From Micromussa lordhowensis (lineage: Eukaryota > Cnidaria > Anthozoa > Scleractinia > Lobophylliidae): a stretch of DNA of 64,000 bases. Shown here piece after piece: positions 36,901 through 51,448 of this stretch (positions are counted from its first letter, which is position 1; the number at the start of each line of letters is the position of its first letter). Under the pieces are notes generated by a model, which searched no databases, was not told the DNA's origin, and saw only the letters and a list, made by a program, of their open reading frames with translations. Location of the stretch: assembly GCA_964020085.1 (NCBI GenBank), contig OZ026599.1, positions 38,334,937 to 38,398,936 of the forward strand. Direction: 5' to 3'. Position numbers and translations under genes: made by a program.

Positions 36901-39900
36901 TTGAGTGATTGGTTGAGTGATTGGTTGAGTGATTGGTTGGCGTGATACACAGGGCTGCTTTGTTAGCCCTAGTTCACACTAGCGATATAACGACTTGAAC
37001 ATAACGACGTAAGAAGAACCTTATGTGATTATGATTGCAGTGTGAACATCCTGACATAATGGCATCAAAGCAACATAACAGCAAGAACATAATGACATAA
37101 GAAAAAAGCTGATCTTTTCCTTATGCTTTTATGTGGATGCTACATAATACCGACATAATCTATTATGTCGTTATCACGTTTATGTGATGTCGCTAGTGTG
37201 GTCCAGGCTTTAACCAATAGACTTCGTAGAGTGTGAACTCACATTTGTTATTGAAACATATCATAAAGGATACACAGCATCAAATGCCGCTTTCTGTTTC
37301 TTTTTCTTCTCCAGTCTGCCCTCCTCTCCTTCAGTCTTACTCTGTTCACTTTCATCGTTTTCATCTCCCTGCCCCTCCCCCTCTGAGTGTCCATTGTCAT
37401 CAGCCTTGTGTACTTCACCAGTTTCCAGGTCCTCAAAGTCTCCAAGCATGTCTTCGTCTGACACTACATGTACATGCACAAGACGAAATCCAAAAAACGT
37501 ATTCTATAAAATTCTAAGTGAGCAACATGTTAAAAATTCAAAACAATGAGCATACATGTGCACGTAGCATGTCTCTGGAAACAGCTGGCTTTACACCTCG
37601 TTCCACGTTCTTGCTTGAAAAAGCCTACATTGTACTTTTGGAGCTTTAGAACATGGTAAGGTTTTAATACTGCAAAGTTCGAATGAACAGTGCAACGTTT
37701 GCATGTGGACCCGAAATCAAGACGCACAAGGAAAAACCCATCTCAGAACCACAAACATGACAATCATACCACTATTTTTCCAATTTTACTGCTTTCGTTT
37801 TTGTAGTCTTTTCACAGCTACATCTAACTTGCACGATAATAATGTTGTGCTTTCAGAGCTGACACTAAACAGCATTATGAAATTTTAATTTTTTTTGTGG
37901 AAGAGGGTATCAACCTGTAGAAAGTTTTGGCCATATATAGAGGTAGGTAAAGTCTGAATACGAGCTAAATGGCCAATCAGGCCGGCGCTTACATGCATCT
38001 CTGGTTTCTGCAGCATGAAGCGACTAGGAGTATTTCTACTCCCTCCTAGATAGAGGATGCTAGTTCATCAAAGGGCACCCCTAACATTAAATTCGCCAGT
38101 ACCCATTTATACACCCAGGTGGAGAGAGACACTGTGAGTCAAGTGTCTTGCTCAAGTACACAACACAATGTGTCCAGCCAGGGTTTGAACCCAGACGGCT
38201 TGATTGGGAGATGATTGCACTAACCATGAGGCCACTGCCCTCCCATACTCATGTCAAAGGCACAAAAATATATAAGCTTGACAAGTTGTTGTACATGTAG
38301 GAACAGTTCATACTTTGATCATCATCCTGAAGAAGTATCTCTGCGTCTTCTGAATCTTTCCACTTGCCAGTCACAAAACAGTCCTGGATGCTCTCAAGCA
38401 CTGCTGCTTGGCTCCAGTCTCTCAGCGGCATACTGATCAGCTCTAGTGAACAGTCCCTCTCATGGAAGGTGCCAGTGCTTTGAGCATCATTCTTGGACTT
38501 TAGTCTAAAAATACCTCCTACAGTATCGTCATCACTATCATCAGTTACATCTGGTTCCTTCCTGTTTTTATGAAGAACTGAGTAAAAAGTAAGCAAGGGA
38601 AACACAACATGAGTCAATGCTACATTTATCAACATGTAACATAGAAAAATACCCCCGACTTGCCTACATACAGATACTTTTAACTGTAACATGGTTATTG
38701 TGCAATGATCAATTAGTTAGTAAATCAAGCTACAGGGATACTGTAATTACTGCTTGGATGTGAGGTTTATGCATCTCAAATCTGATTGGGTTCCCTTACG
38801 ACATGATAACATTCCTCAACTCGACTACATTGTTATGTTTTATCCCATTTTGTTAGAAGCCACCTAACAGCTTAACATACATTCAAGTTCAGCCTGATAC
38901 TGCACACTGTGGGTACAATAAGGATTAGGTTGTTTACTACAGTGTATAAAGCAAGCCAGAATAACTCTCACCATTTCCATAGACAAGCTTCTGTAAATTT
39001 GGAGTGTCCTGCTGACGTTGGAGGAAGGCAGCTGCTGCTTTTTGTGCCAGATTTTCTTTCCATTTTAAGACTCCTACAGTACAAAAAATGAAGAAATCAA
39101 TACATGAACAACTTTTACAGGGGTTTAAACGAACTTAACTGCTTTTCTGCCTGTCAGTCTGTCTGTCTTTCTGCCTGTGTCTATCTGACTGTTTGTTTAT
39201 GTGCTTGTCTGTCCATCTGTCTGTCTCTACATGTATCTGTCTGTCTGTCTGCCTGCCTGCTTGCATGTCTGCATGTCTGTCTGTCTGTCTTTCTGCCTGT
39301 GTCTATCTGACTGCTTGTTTATCTGCTTGTCTGTCTGTCTGCCTGCCTGCTTGTCTGTCTGTATGTCTGCTTGTCCGACAGCCTGTGTCTCTGTCTGTCT
39401 GTTTACATGTATCTGCCTGTCTGTCTGAATGTCTGCTTGTCTGTCGGCCAGTGTCCCTGTCTATCAGTGTATCTGCCTGCCTGCCTTTTCATATTGATTT
39501 GATGTAAGAGTACCTTCTTCCTGTTTCTCATTTTCCATTTCAAGACTTGATTCTTCAAGGGTTCTTTCCTCTGAATCACCCAGGCTTTCTGTTTCTACCT
39601 TTTCGTCACTGTCTTCATTACTCTCTTCAGGTTGTGTCATTGAATGTTTATTAAGGCTTGATTTGTTTGCAGAGTTATCCTCAGTTCCTTCAACTTCCAT
39701 CATGTTTGTTTTCTTGAATTTGGTACCTTTTTTCCTTCTGGTAAAAGCATCTTCTAAAGGCATGTGTTCTAATTTTGATGTTTCCTTTTTAAGCTTCTTT
39801 TTATCCTTTGTCTTTCCAGAGTCATCTTTCTTTTTTCTTTTTGCTTTATGCCACTCAACATCTGAGTCTGATTCTGAGGTTTCAATTGAATTCGTATTGC

Positions 39901-42900
39901 AGTGTGCACTGTCCAGATCATCAGATTCCATTTCAAAACTTCTGTCCCTTTCCTCTTGTGCTGAATCTTCATCTGATCCAACTTTTTCATGACTTTTCTT
40001 AGTCCTTTCTGCTGATGCAGTTTGTCTCTGCGATGACTTTTCCCCATATGGTGATTGTTTGGGTTTCTTTTGAGATTTGAAGTTAAATACTATTTCATCA
40101 TCATCATCCTCATCTGTATTCTCTTTGTCATCCTCCTCCTCCTCCTCCTCCTCCTCGTCATCATCATTTCCACTGCCCTCAACATCATTGTTATCATCAT
40201 TGTTGTCATTGTCATCATCATCAGCAACATTCTCCATATCAAAATCATCTTCCTCTTCACTACTTACATTGTCTGCGTCGCCATCCCGATCTACAGCATC
40301 TTCATCATCAAACATAGCTTTCCTTCTTGTGCGACCATTCTTATCTATAACAACTTTCTCAGAAGGGTTTTTATAGTCTTCATTTCTGGGACATATACAG
40401 AGAATTACAATTAGACATGATTCAGATGTACATGTGTATGTACTTCTACATGCAAGTTCTCAGGACTACTATGAGCTGACAATCAAAGCAAAAACCTGAA
40501 ACCATCAATGTACATGTACTCTCAAACTCAAGGTATTTTCCCAAAGGAGCTAAAGAAGGTCTTTACAGGAAACTAGACAAATGAAAATTATAACAATATT
40601 TTATTTTAGACACAATTAACACTCACTCAACAACTTCATCAGGACCAATTCGAGCACCATCCTATAAAAGGTCAACAGAACTTAGAATGATTAGGGATTC
40701 CTTTGGAAATTGATTAATTGACAATTTTTTACACAGTGTGTCTATTATTGGCAATGCTTAATATTCTTTACGTCGATGAGATCACATTGTGCTCACATGA
40801 AAGCAATAAACTACATGTATATTCATAATGTTCCTAAAGATAGACTAGTTCTTGTAGTTTTACTGGACGATGTATTGTCTTAATTGATAATTCATACATT
40901 TGATGCAGCAATGATTAGTTTATGATAATACGAGAATAGGGTACTAAATAAAGCAAAATAATAATTAAAAACAGTCTTGACAGTGTTTCTCAATGCCAGT
41001 AGACCAAAGTATATAAATTTAGACTGTAAAACTACATGTAATATAATTTGCATGTCTCTTCTGTTCAAAAAGTTATATAAGTAAAAACTGCAGTTTTACA
41101 TGTTTGAGCTTTGAATAACAAATAATTTATTTTACTAATAAAAGGACACTGCTTACCGAAAACAATGTGAGATGGCTTGTCATCATTTTAGTGTCAATAG
41201 TCTGCTTTGTGCCAATCAAAGATGACACCAGTTCATTTCTCGGCTGACTGTCAACCTAAAAGAAATTCCAAGAATACTAAAATGAAGAAATTGATTTACT
41301 GAATTTACCATGTACATTTACGATGTACAGCACAAGTCAAGAAAGTGAATTCCAGTCTGAATAACAAAATTTGTGCAGTACAAATGAAGTGCTAACTGAC
41401 AAATATTTACAGTTGTCTAAAATATTTAACACGGCCCTCACCTGAACTGAGGACTGGGATTTTTCTCTTGCTGCATGACTTCCACCAAGGTCGATGTAAA
41501 CAGCATCCTGAAAAGGGTAATAACGATGTCACATTCAGCAGAACAACAAATTGTACACTCAGTGACAATGTTGAAAATGTTTTCTGAACAACTGTATAAA
41601 GAGCGGCATGCAAAGAATGTTGTGTGTGATTGCCTGGTGCTGTTGCACTTTGCAGTCTGGCAAGAGGATTCTGTCCTTCACTTGACTGCCAGGCAAGTGA
41701 AGTTTCTTGGAAAATTCTTTTTTAAGGAATTTCACAGAATTGCTGTTACAAGAGATGAAATTTCTGGGGCTAGTGAGAATGGCTTTAGTGCAAATATATT
41801 GGGCGAGCTGAAATTTTTTTTTTGCACATTGAAAAAGAACCATATACACTGCAAATTTACCTCTAAGCAAAGATACAACATTCTGATATTGACATTTTTT
41901 CATATTGACATTCTGAATATTTACAGGTCACTTGCGTCATTTGTTGTGTCTAGCAACATTTGCTCATTACATTTCGCTGGCGTAGCACATGCATAACTGT
42001 GAACTGTTAGATAGCCAGTAATAGGCCATTTCCGAATTACCTTTAGCCTCTTTCTCAAAGCGAGTCTTGGTTGCTCATCCTTTCATATGAAAATGAGATT
42101 TCATTCACATGCAAATTAAACTCATTTTCATATGAATGGTTGTGCACCAGCTCTCGCTTTGAGAGCGAGGCTTTAGGTAACTCGGACATGGTCTATTTCA
42201 GTTGGCTTTTTTAAACCAATTAAGACCACAGTTGTTCGGTTGAAATGTCTCTGTATACAATGTATTAAGTAGCTATAAACCTTGTTTTAATGTTTTAGTA
42301 GAGTCAGTGTCAAACATGACTTCAAATGTTTACTACTGATGTCCTTACCTGACTGCAATTTTTGCATTTTTAGTTTTACTTTTTAAATTGTTATACCTGA
42401 AGCCAGTTTGAGAAAAATTAGTGATAGATTTATGATTGTTTGGACTATATGAAAAACATCATACTAGCAATAAAGGGTTTTTGTGTTGGTTGCTACATGT
42501 ACATGTACCTTGTCATAAACCACTCCTCCAACTCCAGATAAGGGTGCATACATGAGACGTTCTTTCTCATTCAGAGATCTCTTCTTCTCTGCATTTGGTA
42601 GAGGACAGGGGTCTGGTAGAAGGCTAATCTCTTCAAGAGTGTGGTCTCCACAACCTAGAACATGAAAAAAGGTACTGAATATTGCACTATAGAACTTACC
42701 TAAATGTTGTATCTCCTCTACTTTAATCAAATAGAATAAAAAAAAAAACAAATTTACAGGGTTTAGAGAGGAAGCCACATCAGCGTTAGCTTATAAAAGT
42801 ATATATTGAGAATCCCTCACTTGTGGTTATGCCTTCGAGTGTATACTTGATATACATGTAAATAATTCCTTTCAACTATTAAATTACCTATAATATGTAC

Positions 42901-45724
42901 TCTGGAGTTGTGCTGCAGATGAGCTCCTCTTACATAGCCATACAAAGAAACTTTCCTGTCGCACTTGACATTTTGACGAATGAGCTCTGGGTCTGTCAGT
43001 TCCTCCATTCTACAGGTAGAAAAGTTGAAAAACAAAACAACAACCATACATGTATTGCTTCACATTTATTATGTCAGCTAGTAACACAGGTACATAAAAA
43101 AAACATATAGATCTGGGCTTACTACTAGTACTACATGTACATTGCATATAATAAAAAAAAACTATTTGCACTGTCAATGAAAGACAGCAGGATGGATAAA
43201 TAGTTATTATAAAAATTTATTTTCACATAATTACATGTATATACATTGTACAAGATTTACAACAGGGTGGAAAATTCACATTTCTCTACCATATATATAT
43301 GTAACTGTCCCCTTAGGGCTTTTAAAATCCAGTCTGCACCTTTTTAATTCCTAATTATGACAAATACACACAAATACATGTAACTTTCATTTGCATTCAG
43401 CTTGTGCACTCTAAATGCAAACATTTGGAGGTGCATTTTACCATTCTTAATACTTTGTGCTCATACAGTGTGTATACCTGTCTGCTAAGATGTATGGATG
43501 GGAAGCTCGCCAGGTCAGTGGTCGGAACTTTGTTACAGAAATAAATCTGCCCAAGTTGTGAATCTCCACTTTGGGATAAGAACCATAAACCAGACCAGAC
43601 AAATAAAACAGCTTTGCTCCCTAAAAGACACAAAAAATATTTATGATAATAAAAAAAAATGATGAGGATGTAAGTATTAAATTTACATGCCGGGTTTTAT
43701 GAAAACGCATTCAAAAATTGGGCAAAACCAGTGCTAGTGCCAAGTTTCAGGCTAGCTTGGGTCTCTTAAACCCAAGGGGGGCTCCATCAAGGAAGCATAG
43801 AGGGCAGGACCTGGGCTACTGGCCATTACCAGGTTGGGCCTGGATGGTTTAATCCCTGGGAGTGGGGTGGGTGAAAGCAGTGTCTAACAACTGAAACCAT
43901 TGGCTTGGCTGCAGTGTGTAGGGGTGAGAAGCGATGCTGAGCCAAGCCAGCTACATACAAGCAAGGTGGATGTTTATGCTGTGCAGTGACAGGTTCTACT
44001 TTGATTAATTGATTGAAGAAGTGCTCCATTTCCAGGAAAAGATGCGGGGTTAGTGCTTAAGTACTGACACGGTTTTCATAAATCTGGTCACACATGTTAA
44101 TAATAAAAATAATAGGAAAACAACACAAATTAAACTCATTTTAATAACCTGATAAACTTCTGTCCAAAACCTAGTTTTAAGCTTTTTCTTGGTCTTTTTC
44201 AGAGCTTTGTTATTCTTCAACAGATCAAGATGGGTTAAGACTCCCATAATCTTGGGAAAGCCATGGACTTGACAGATGTTCAAGAATTCAAAAATTTCCA
44301 TCTCAAAACCAAAGCTGGCATCAATCAGTAGAAGAACCTGAAATAAAAATCCATACATGTCAGGAAAATCAATAATGATAAGCTTAGAAAATCTGGCTAT
44401 ATAGGGCTGTAAATTTAAAAAGAAAATGATAATCAATTTTTTTATGCTTACCAGATCAGCAATTTTAGCCACATCAATCATAGAGTTAATGTCATTGTTA
44501 CACTCAAGCAAAGTCAGTCTTCTTTTCTTCCCTGATGAGATAATCGATAAGAATTTAAATCTTGTGATACATGTACACAGAGAAATGCTACAAAATGGTT
44601 GCCACAAATCATGACATCAGCTGGAAAGCCTAACAGAAACCTGGACAATAACATCAATTACTTACAGAGTCATAACCAGTATGAGGCAAACTGAGGCACT
44701 TGCCTGAGTTATATTTTGCTTTTGTTTTGGAGGGGGAAACTTAAACAATGCTCAACAGCCTGAGGAAAATTTCAACACGGATGTTGTCTCTGTCGTTATA
44801 TTTTCTGGCTACAGCCCTGACTTACCTGTACAAGTTATGCTTAAACAATATTGAAATCCTTGCGGTTTCCCTGGCTGTTTAATTTGTGGTTTTTAATTTT
44901 GAAGAAAAGGTGACAACAACATACATGTACATGGACACTGTATAGTCAATATGTGGGTCTTGCATCAGTTTGTTTATTCTACACAAAAAGGTAACTTTAT
45001 CATTCTTCACATACTATACAGTGTAGAAACCGGCTAACGTAGACGTATCCTCCCCCTCCCGGCTGTTGCCTGTATCCTTCAAAAAAATACGTCTGTATTC
45101 GTAACCTAACAGTGTGGATGCATACAGATTGCTGACTTGCAAGATCTTGTGAGGGGCAGTTGCTAAGTTCCAGTGAAGAATAAAACGGTACAGTGGACAA
45201 ATATGAATAAAATAAACACAACTTCGTACTGCTAACAAAGTTAACCACAAAATTCTCAAAAAAGAATATAACATGTCGATGTTATGGGCATCAACAACAA
45301 CATCAGCACCAATGTGTCCAACACATTGATCCACAATGCTGAGTAAATTGTTTTACTGACCTGAGACAATGGTGATGGGACCTTTAACATCAGACAGCTG
45401 TTGACGGGTGAAATTCTTCAGTAATGAGTTGATAAGAGTCGTTTTACCCACTTTAGGTGGTCCCACCACTGCTATGATGTAAGGTGGAGGTTCTAACGGT
45501 GTCCGATCGACAACTGGTTCATGATGTCGCTTGGTTTCAACATCTTGTTTTCGACGAAATTGCCTTGCTGCTTTGACAGCCGACTTAAACGAGAAAGCCT
45601 TGGGATTTCTTTGGGCACTAGCATCCTCTGGCAAGTGTTTCCTGTTTTTCTTTCGATCAGCTTTCGGACCAGCCTGTCTTTTTCTATGCGACTTTGCTGG
45701 AGCGCTTTCATCGGTATCCGCCAT
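29473..45724 (-). CDS. BMS1: Ribosome biogenesis protein BMS1, 24 exons, 1,324 aa
   Basis: Bms1 is the nucleolar GTPase that, with Rcl1 and U3 snoRNA, drives 40S pre-ribosome assembly. Exons joined in frame with GT-AG borders: 45361-45724, 44452-44531, 44149-44337, 43478-43620, 42888-43009, 42509-42654, 41442-41507, 41157-41255, 40627-40661, 39514-40385, 38972-39073, 38314-38577, 37274-37463, 35244-35310, 34323-34409, 34029-34130, 33727-33907, 33409-33467, 31967-32089, 31796-31891, 31635-31686, 31174-31349, 30362-30520, 29473-29673. The P-loop GPPKVGKTT is at 88-96 and the THLD box at 183-186. Exon 10 encodes a long acidic D/E-rich middle. Conserved C-terminal motifs include [39 protein letters not shown] and a basic coiled-coil tail. 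The human protein is about 1,282 aa. The start ATG has A at -3 and G at +4. Divergent neighbour POLR2H starts 306 bp away. Two tiny exon joins (9, 13) rest on phase alone. Confidence 0.96.
29877..30175. mobile_element. ATTATTCCAC-family MITE, copy 2 (longer form), BMS1 intron 23
   Basis: Begins TAGCAATTATTCCACTAGCG and contains the same GATATGAGATGGT / ATAATCATCTCATAT palindrome as copy 1. It then continues through AAAACGCCCCCACAATGTAG, a TTTGTAGAGCATG word and ATGGCTAAGCCAATG. The same downstream order occurs in the copy at 57844-58115, so the element is about 300 bp. Confidence 0.75.
30827..30870. repeat. ACG/ACA trinucleotide microsatellite in BMS1 intron 22
   Basis: Run of ACGACGACGACAACGAC triplets. 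It produces Thr-rich or Val-rich open frames on the two strands that are not genes. Confidence 0.85.
32344..33345 (-). mobile_element. 5'-truncated LINE (non-LTR retrotransposon) in BMS1 intron 18
   Basis: On the minus strand the frame reads [20 protein letters not shown], then [32 protein letters not shown] and [10 protein letters not shown]. This is the part of LINE ORF2 just downstream of the catalytic FADD box. One frameshift near 32800 separates this from the C-terminal piece ([28 protein letters not shown]). The 3' end has a short tail of TTCAAG repeats at 32347-32366, typical of tail-repeat LINEs such as CR1/L2 relatives. The 5' end is truncated at about 33345, immediately past the active site. 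It is dead but young-looking. Confidence 0.88.
34440..34712 (-). mobile_element. tRNA-like repeat (SINE-type) in BMS1 intron 14
   Basis: A tRNA-like head (34494-34565) is followed by GCCTGAATTTTTTTCAGG, a small hairpin. It is preceded by CGTGACCAGCTCCCAGTT and by an upstream module containing CTGCGATGATCAATCATG. I recognise this arrangement as a dispersed animal repeat rather than a single-copy tRNA gene. Boundaries approximate. Confidence 0.65.
34494..34565 (-). tRNA. tRNA-like fold, anticodon position GGA, probably not a working tRNA
   Basis: 72 nt. The acceptor stem GGCTTGA / TCAAGCC is perfect over 7 bp, the D arm GCTC..GAGC is intact, and the T arm has TTCGAAC. The A box TAGCTCAGTTGG and B box GGTTCGAAC both match the RNA polymerase III consensus. 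The anticodon loop is CCGGAAT, giving GGA (Ser). Ser tRNAs need a long variable arm, which is absent. Position 33 is C instead of the invariant U, and the anticodon stem has an A-C mismatch. It is better read as the promoter head of a SINE. Confidence 0.5.
35467..35661. mobile_element. MITE, TIR AAGCCTGSTTCACACTAGC, left of the minisatellite
   Basis: Left end AAAGCCTGCTTCACACTAGC and right end GCTGGTGTGAACCAGGCTTA are inverted repeats. The interior is built of inverted ATAACGACATAA-type words. No coding capacity. In BMS1 intron 13. Confidence 0.82.
35665..36943. repeat. Minisatellite, 12-bp unit, about 106 copies, BMS1 intron 13
   Basis: Unit GATTGGTTGAGT with variants (GATTGATTGAGT, GATTGGTTGCGT, GATTGGTTAAGG, GATTGGCTGAGG). 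Because 12 is a multiple of 3 and no stop codon occurs on the minus strand, it gives a 430-codon open frame of NQSL/NHST repeats. That frame lies inside a BMS1 intron and is not a gene. The array is bracketed by two MITEs. Confidence 0.97.
36962..37213. mobile_element. MITE, same TIR family, right of the minisatellite
   Basis: Left end AGCCCTAGTTCACACTAGCG and right end CGCTAGTGTGGTCCAGGCTTT are inverted and match the ends of 35467-35661. The interior has CATAATGACATAAG and TTATGTCGTTAT words. Confidence 0.82.
37928..38244 (-). mobile_element. tRNA-derived SINE in BMS1 intron 12
   Basis: The minus strand starts GGGAGGGCAGTGGCCTCATG (tRNA-like A box region) and carries the B box GGGTTCAAACCCTGG. 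It then has the conserved core GAGCAAGACACTTGACTCAC, a CACCTGGGTGTATAAATGG segment, CTCCTAGTCGCTTCATGC, and ends with GCTCGTATTCAGACTTTACC. I recognise this order from repeats widespread in coral and other invertebrate genomes. About 315 bp, apparently full length. Confidence 0.87.
39137..39486. repeat. CTGT/CTGC tetranucleotide array in BMS1 intron 10
   Basis: About 350 bases of CTGT, CTGC and CTAT tetranucleotides. It generates Cys/Leu/Ser-rich open frames on the plus strand that are artefacts. It starts about 30 bases downstream of the exon 10 donor on the transcript strand. Confidence 0.95.
42020..42197. mobile_element. Foldback MITE, AGGCCATTTCCGAATTAC ends, copy 1 (BMS1 intron 6)
   Basis: Left end AATAGGCCATTTCCGAATTAC and right end GTAACTCGGACATGGTCTATT are inverted. 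The centre is a palindrome (TTCATATGAAAATGAGATTT / TTAAACTCATTTTCATATGA). A nearly identical copy is at 63012-63188. Confidence 0.9.
43700..44048. other. GC-richer block in BMS1 intron 3, possible unclassified repeat
   Basis: This stretch differs in composition from the AT-rich intron around it (AAACCCAAGGGGGGCTCC, CTGAGCCAAGCCAGC). It has no coding features and matches no repeat family I can name. Confidence 0.35.
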
Positions 45725-48298
<2,574 letters not shown>

Positions 48299-48967
48299 CA
48301 ACAAGGTCTCTTACTCGGATCAGGAACACCAGTAGCCGCAGTTGAAATGAGCAAAGAAGAAGAACTTTCAATAATATTGCTCTCTACTCCTGTGTAATAA
48401 CAATTCACTATCATTAGTTTATTAATACTCACTAGTTTAAGTGCCCCGAAAGACAAAGCTGTTATTATATTTCATTGTTGAGCATTCCAGTGGGAGCCTG
48501 TGCACTACATTTCTGGACATTTGGCACATGCGTCAGTTTCCATTACATTTTAGCAGTTTGTATCCGTGCAATCATGATGAATTTTAATTCCCTTGAAAAT
48601 GTCAGAGTTTTGCATTGCTCTAATGCAAACAACTTAACTTTCGACTATTTGTTAGATTTTGATTAAATGATTGATGGTACCAAAGGCCAACCAACTTGTT
48701 GATTGTACATGTAGCTCATCCTTGTTTGTATTTCCAACAAATTTGAAGTGACTTGGATTGTTTTTGTAAAATGATGATGACCAGGGTGACATGTGAAGTA
48801 GTAACATAAAATGTTATAAAAGGGTGTACTAGATGTAACTTGGGGAAATCTTACAGTAGGCTTCTCGCTGTTAATGGAAGGACTATGATCTAGGTAAAAA
48901 CAGCCCTGACAAGAAGATCAACTGGTGTAACACTGCATGGTTTTTTAAAACGTTGTGTTATTGTACT

Positions 48968-49002
48968 AATAAATAAGCCATCTGATTCAGTTTGCTAATA
49001 AA
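48968..49002 (+). terminator. Two AATAAA polyadenylation signals downstream of POLR2H
   Basis: AATAAA at 48968-48973 and 48997-49002, about 670-700 bases after the stop. The nearest well-formed signals on the plus strand. Assignment by position. Confidence 0.45.
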
Positions 49003-51448
49003 ATATTCTTGTAACTTTTCTAGGAAAACCTACGATTCAACAAACAGAGAAGCATAGGCATGTGCTAGTTCATGTGGTAGTTCATATCTCCATTGGGTGA
49101 ACAAATAGGAATTTACTTTCAGAGTATGAAACTCAGAAGTCTTGAAAATAAAATTAATTTTGACCCAGTGCTAGGAATGGGTACAATGCAGCCTGTCGGC
49201 ATGTTAATCATTCTGGTTGAATCTATGCATTTTTCATGTCAGGAAAAAGCTTTTTAGCGCACAGATTGGCGCCAGATATTAATTTGCTATGCACCGTTGT
49301 GCTTCCCTATGAACAAAAATTCTTTTCGCTGCTTTTCATTGCACAAAAGTTATAAGCGCCTTTATAAAGCACGACTTCCAACAGCGACACGAACTTTAAA
49401 ACTCCGCGGATAGTGACAACATCGGACTGGGTCGAGCCATTTTTAAGCTGTTACAGGCCAATCAAATTAGCAGACAACACAAACAACGATTTCTGTGACT
49501 TCTGTGTATTGCACTCACCGCCATTAAAGTTGGTAAGTTAATCACTACAAAGAAAAGTAAACGAACGTAACAAACAAACTGTGGATAAAGCTGGAAACAT
49601 TGAAGCTTTTTACGGACTTTTTAAAAGTGACAAAACCCAACTCGATTTTAAAGCCGGAATTTCCTGAGATTTCTAATAATATAATCTACTGATAATATAT
49701 CGGATAAATACTTATTCTTTGTTTAAAATTGTACACACGTACAACTCTAAGAACAAGCCACTTACTTTTCAACATTGCAAAAACGATTACCCAGTAAATG
49801 TTATCAAAGCTTACTCATGGTTTATAATGACAGTTACCAGTGTAATTCACACGACCACATTGATCTTGTTACATTTTACAAACGTTTTATACTTTTTTAT
49901 AACATAGATAGGACACTGCGCGCGCTCTGATTGGTCAAAAGCTCACGTTTTATCAGAGTATAAATCATTGAAAAGCGTGTTTTATTGTTTTGCGCGCGTA
50001 AAATCTATATCATAAAGCAAATGAAGAAGCCTAATCCGTGTATTACACTGTGATAAAACACTCCGGACATTTAAGAACACTCGAGAGAAATGTAGAAAAC
50101 ACTCGCCTGCGGCTCGTGTTTTCTACATTTCCCTCGAGTTCTCAAATGCCCGTCGTAGTTGAGTAGCTTGAAACAGCATGAGACAAAAGTTTGCTTTTCT
50201 TGTCCGGTTCTTCTCGTTAAACGCAGCAAAAAAGGAACTAGAGGCCCTGGGGAAGACAATGGTAAGTGCATTCCAAGTCGAAGACTGCCTCTGTTTCAAA
50301 ACAAGGCCCAGTTAGTCAGTAGAACCTTTCATATGATAGATTTGATTTCCATGAAAATAAAAATGCAATTGAAACTCAATTTCAGATAAGAGGTTTCACA
50401 CCAATTTCATTTTCAAGACATGTTAATTCCAATTCGGAATTCGACCGAGTGACAAGTGATTTATTGCACCGATTACATAGAAATAACTTTGTTTACAACA
50501 TGTACAATAATCTGAAGGCCGTTAATTTTTCCTAATGCCATCTCTGAGAATTGGACTTAACAATAAGACAGAATCTCGAGCAGATGATTTTCGTTCGCCT
50601 GTCGCCTGTCTCATGTAAAATATTTACATTTTTCTGAGCATAAATAATAATAAAATCAAATAAAAATGTTATTCTAAAAGCCACTTGTCCGAATTTTGTA
50701 CTTCAGTGCACTCAAGGAAGTGATTGCACTTAATTCAGAACCGGAAAAACTCGTCAAAGCTCCGGAGAAATCCCAAAATATTTTTCTTCCACTCCGTACA
50801 CGAATTCGAATCACACCACAGTGATTGCCCAAAGACGAATAAACATATGGTACCAACTGTTTATTTTTTCATCTACTTTTTATCTAATTTTTTTCTCGTT
50901 ATTTTTTTCGCCACAATTAGTTCGGCGACATATATTATTTGCCCATGCTCAAACGGCATTTTCAGGTGCCATATTATATCGTTATGTGGGCCTTTCTCAT
51001 TTAGCAGGCATGTTGAATGTTCTGTGTGTACTTATCAAGGCATTAAATGTGATAGTTGTTGGTTGCCTTGGTCTCGGTTAGCTTAAGATTCGCCAATATC
51101 ATAGGGTATATTTGCTTTCCGTGTTTACAGTTCTAGATTAACCTTGCTGTGCGCTACTCTGAAGTGACAGATTTCCATAACAGTTAAATAAAAAAAGTCA
51201 ACATCCTTGTATCACGCCAAATGACACCGAAAGTTCTTCGCTAATGAAAAATAGAGAAATGAATGACCGGACGCGATTTAAAAAAAATGATTGGTTTTAA
51301 ACTTTCATAACAAAATATTAATTGCACTTTGCCCAAAATTGTTTCTTTGAGGCTCTTGAGTAATTTCCGAAAGGCTCCACAAATTTACATCTGGGTTAAA
51401 AGTTCTGCAACTCTGTGTCCTGTAGAGTTTTTTACTTTTCTGTCTGCA
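49003..51448. other. Intergenic between POLR2H and the DUF885 gene, no gene seen
   Basis: Contains the hairpin at 50064-50152 and short open frames without features. The last part is the 5' flank of the DUF885 gene. Confidence 0.5.
50064..50152. repeat. Hairpin, about 38-42-bp arms
   Basis: CGGACATTTAAGAACACTCG at 50064 onward pairs with the inverse ending CTCAAATGCCCG at 50152; the inner stem is GAAATGTAGAAAACAC / GTGTTTTCTACATTTC. Probably part of a MITE. Confidence 0.82.

Noticed and set aside
35658..36950. 430-codon open frame of NQSL/NHST repeats
   Set aside because: It is the 12-bp minisatellite read in one frame, inside a BMS1 intron; other frames and the repeat structure explain the lack of stops.
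39104..39507. Plus-strand Cys/Leu/Ser-rich open frames resembling small secreted peptides
   Set aside because: Translation of a CTGT tetranucleotide array in a BMS1 intron.
40055..40414. Hydrophobic and Ser-rich open frames opposite BMS1 exon 10
   Set aside because: Antisense of acidic Asp/Glu codons, which read as Ile/Val/Ser runs.
41475..41996. 173-codon plus-strand open frame
   Set aside because: Overlaps BMS1 exon 7 and intron 6 on the other strand; no recognisable domain.
45000..45334. Overlapping 82- and 106-codon minus-strand frames in BMS1 intron 1
   Set aside because: No family features, and the exon 1 to exon 2 join is exact without them.
51329..51448. 40-residue N-terminal extension of the DUF885 protein
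   Set aside because: It begins at TTG; the first ATG in good context is 51449 and is followed directly by the basic tail and membrane helix.
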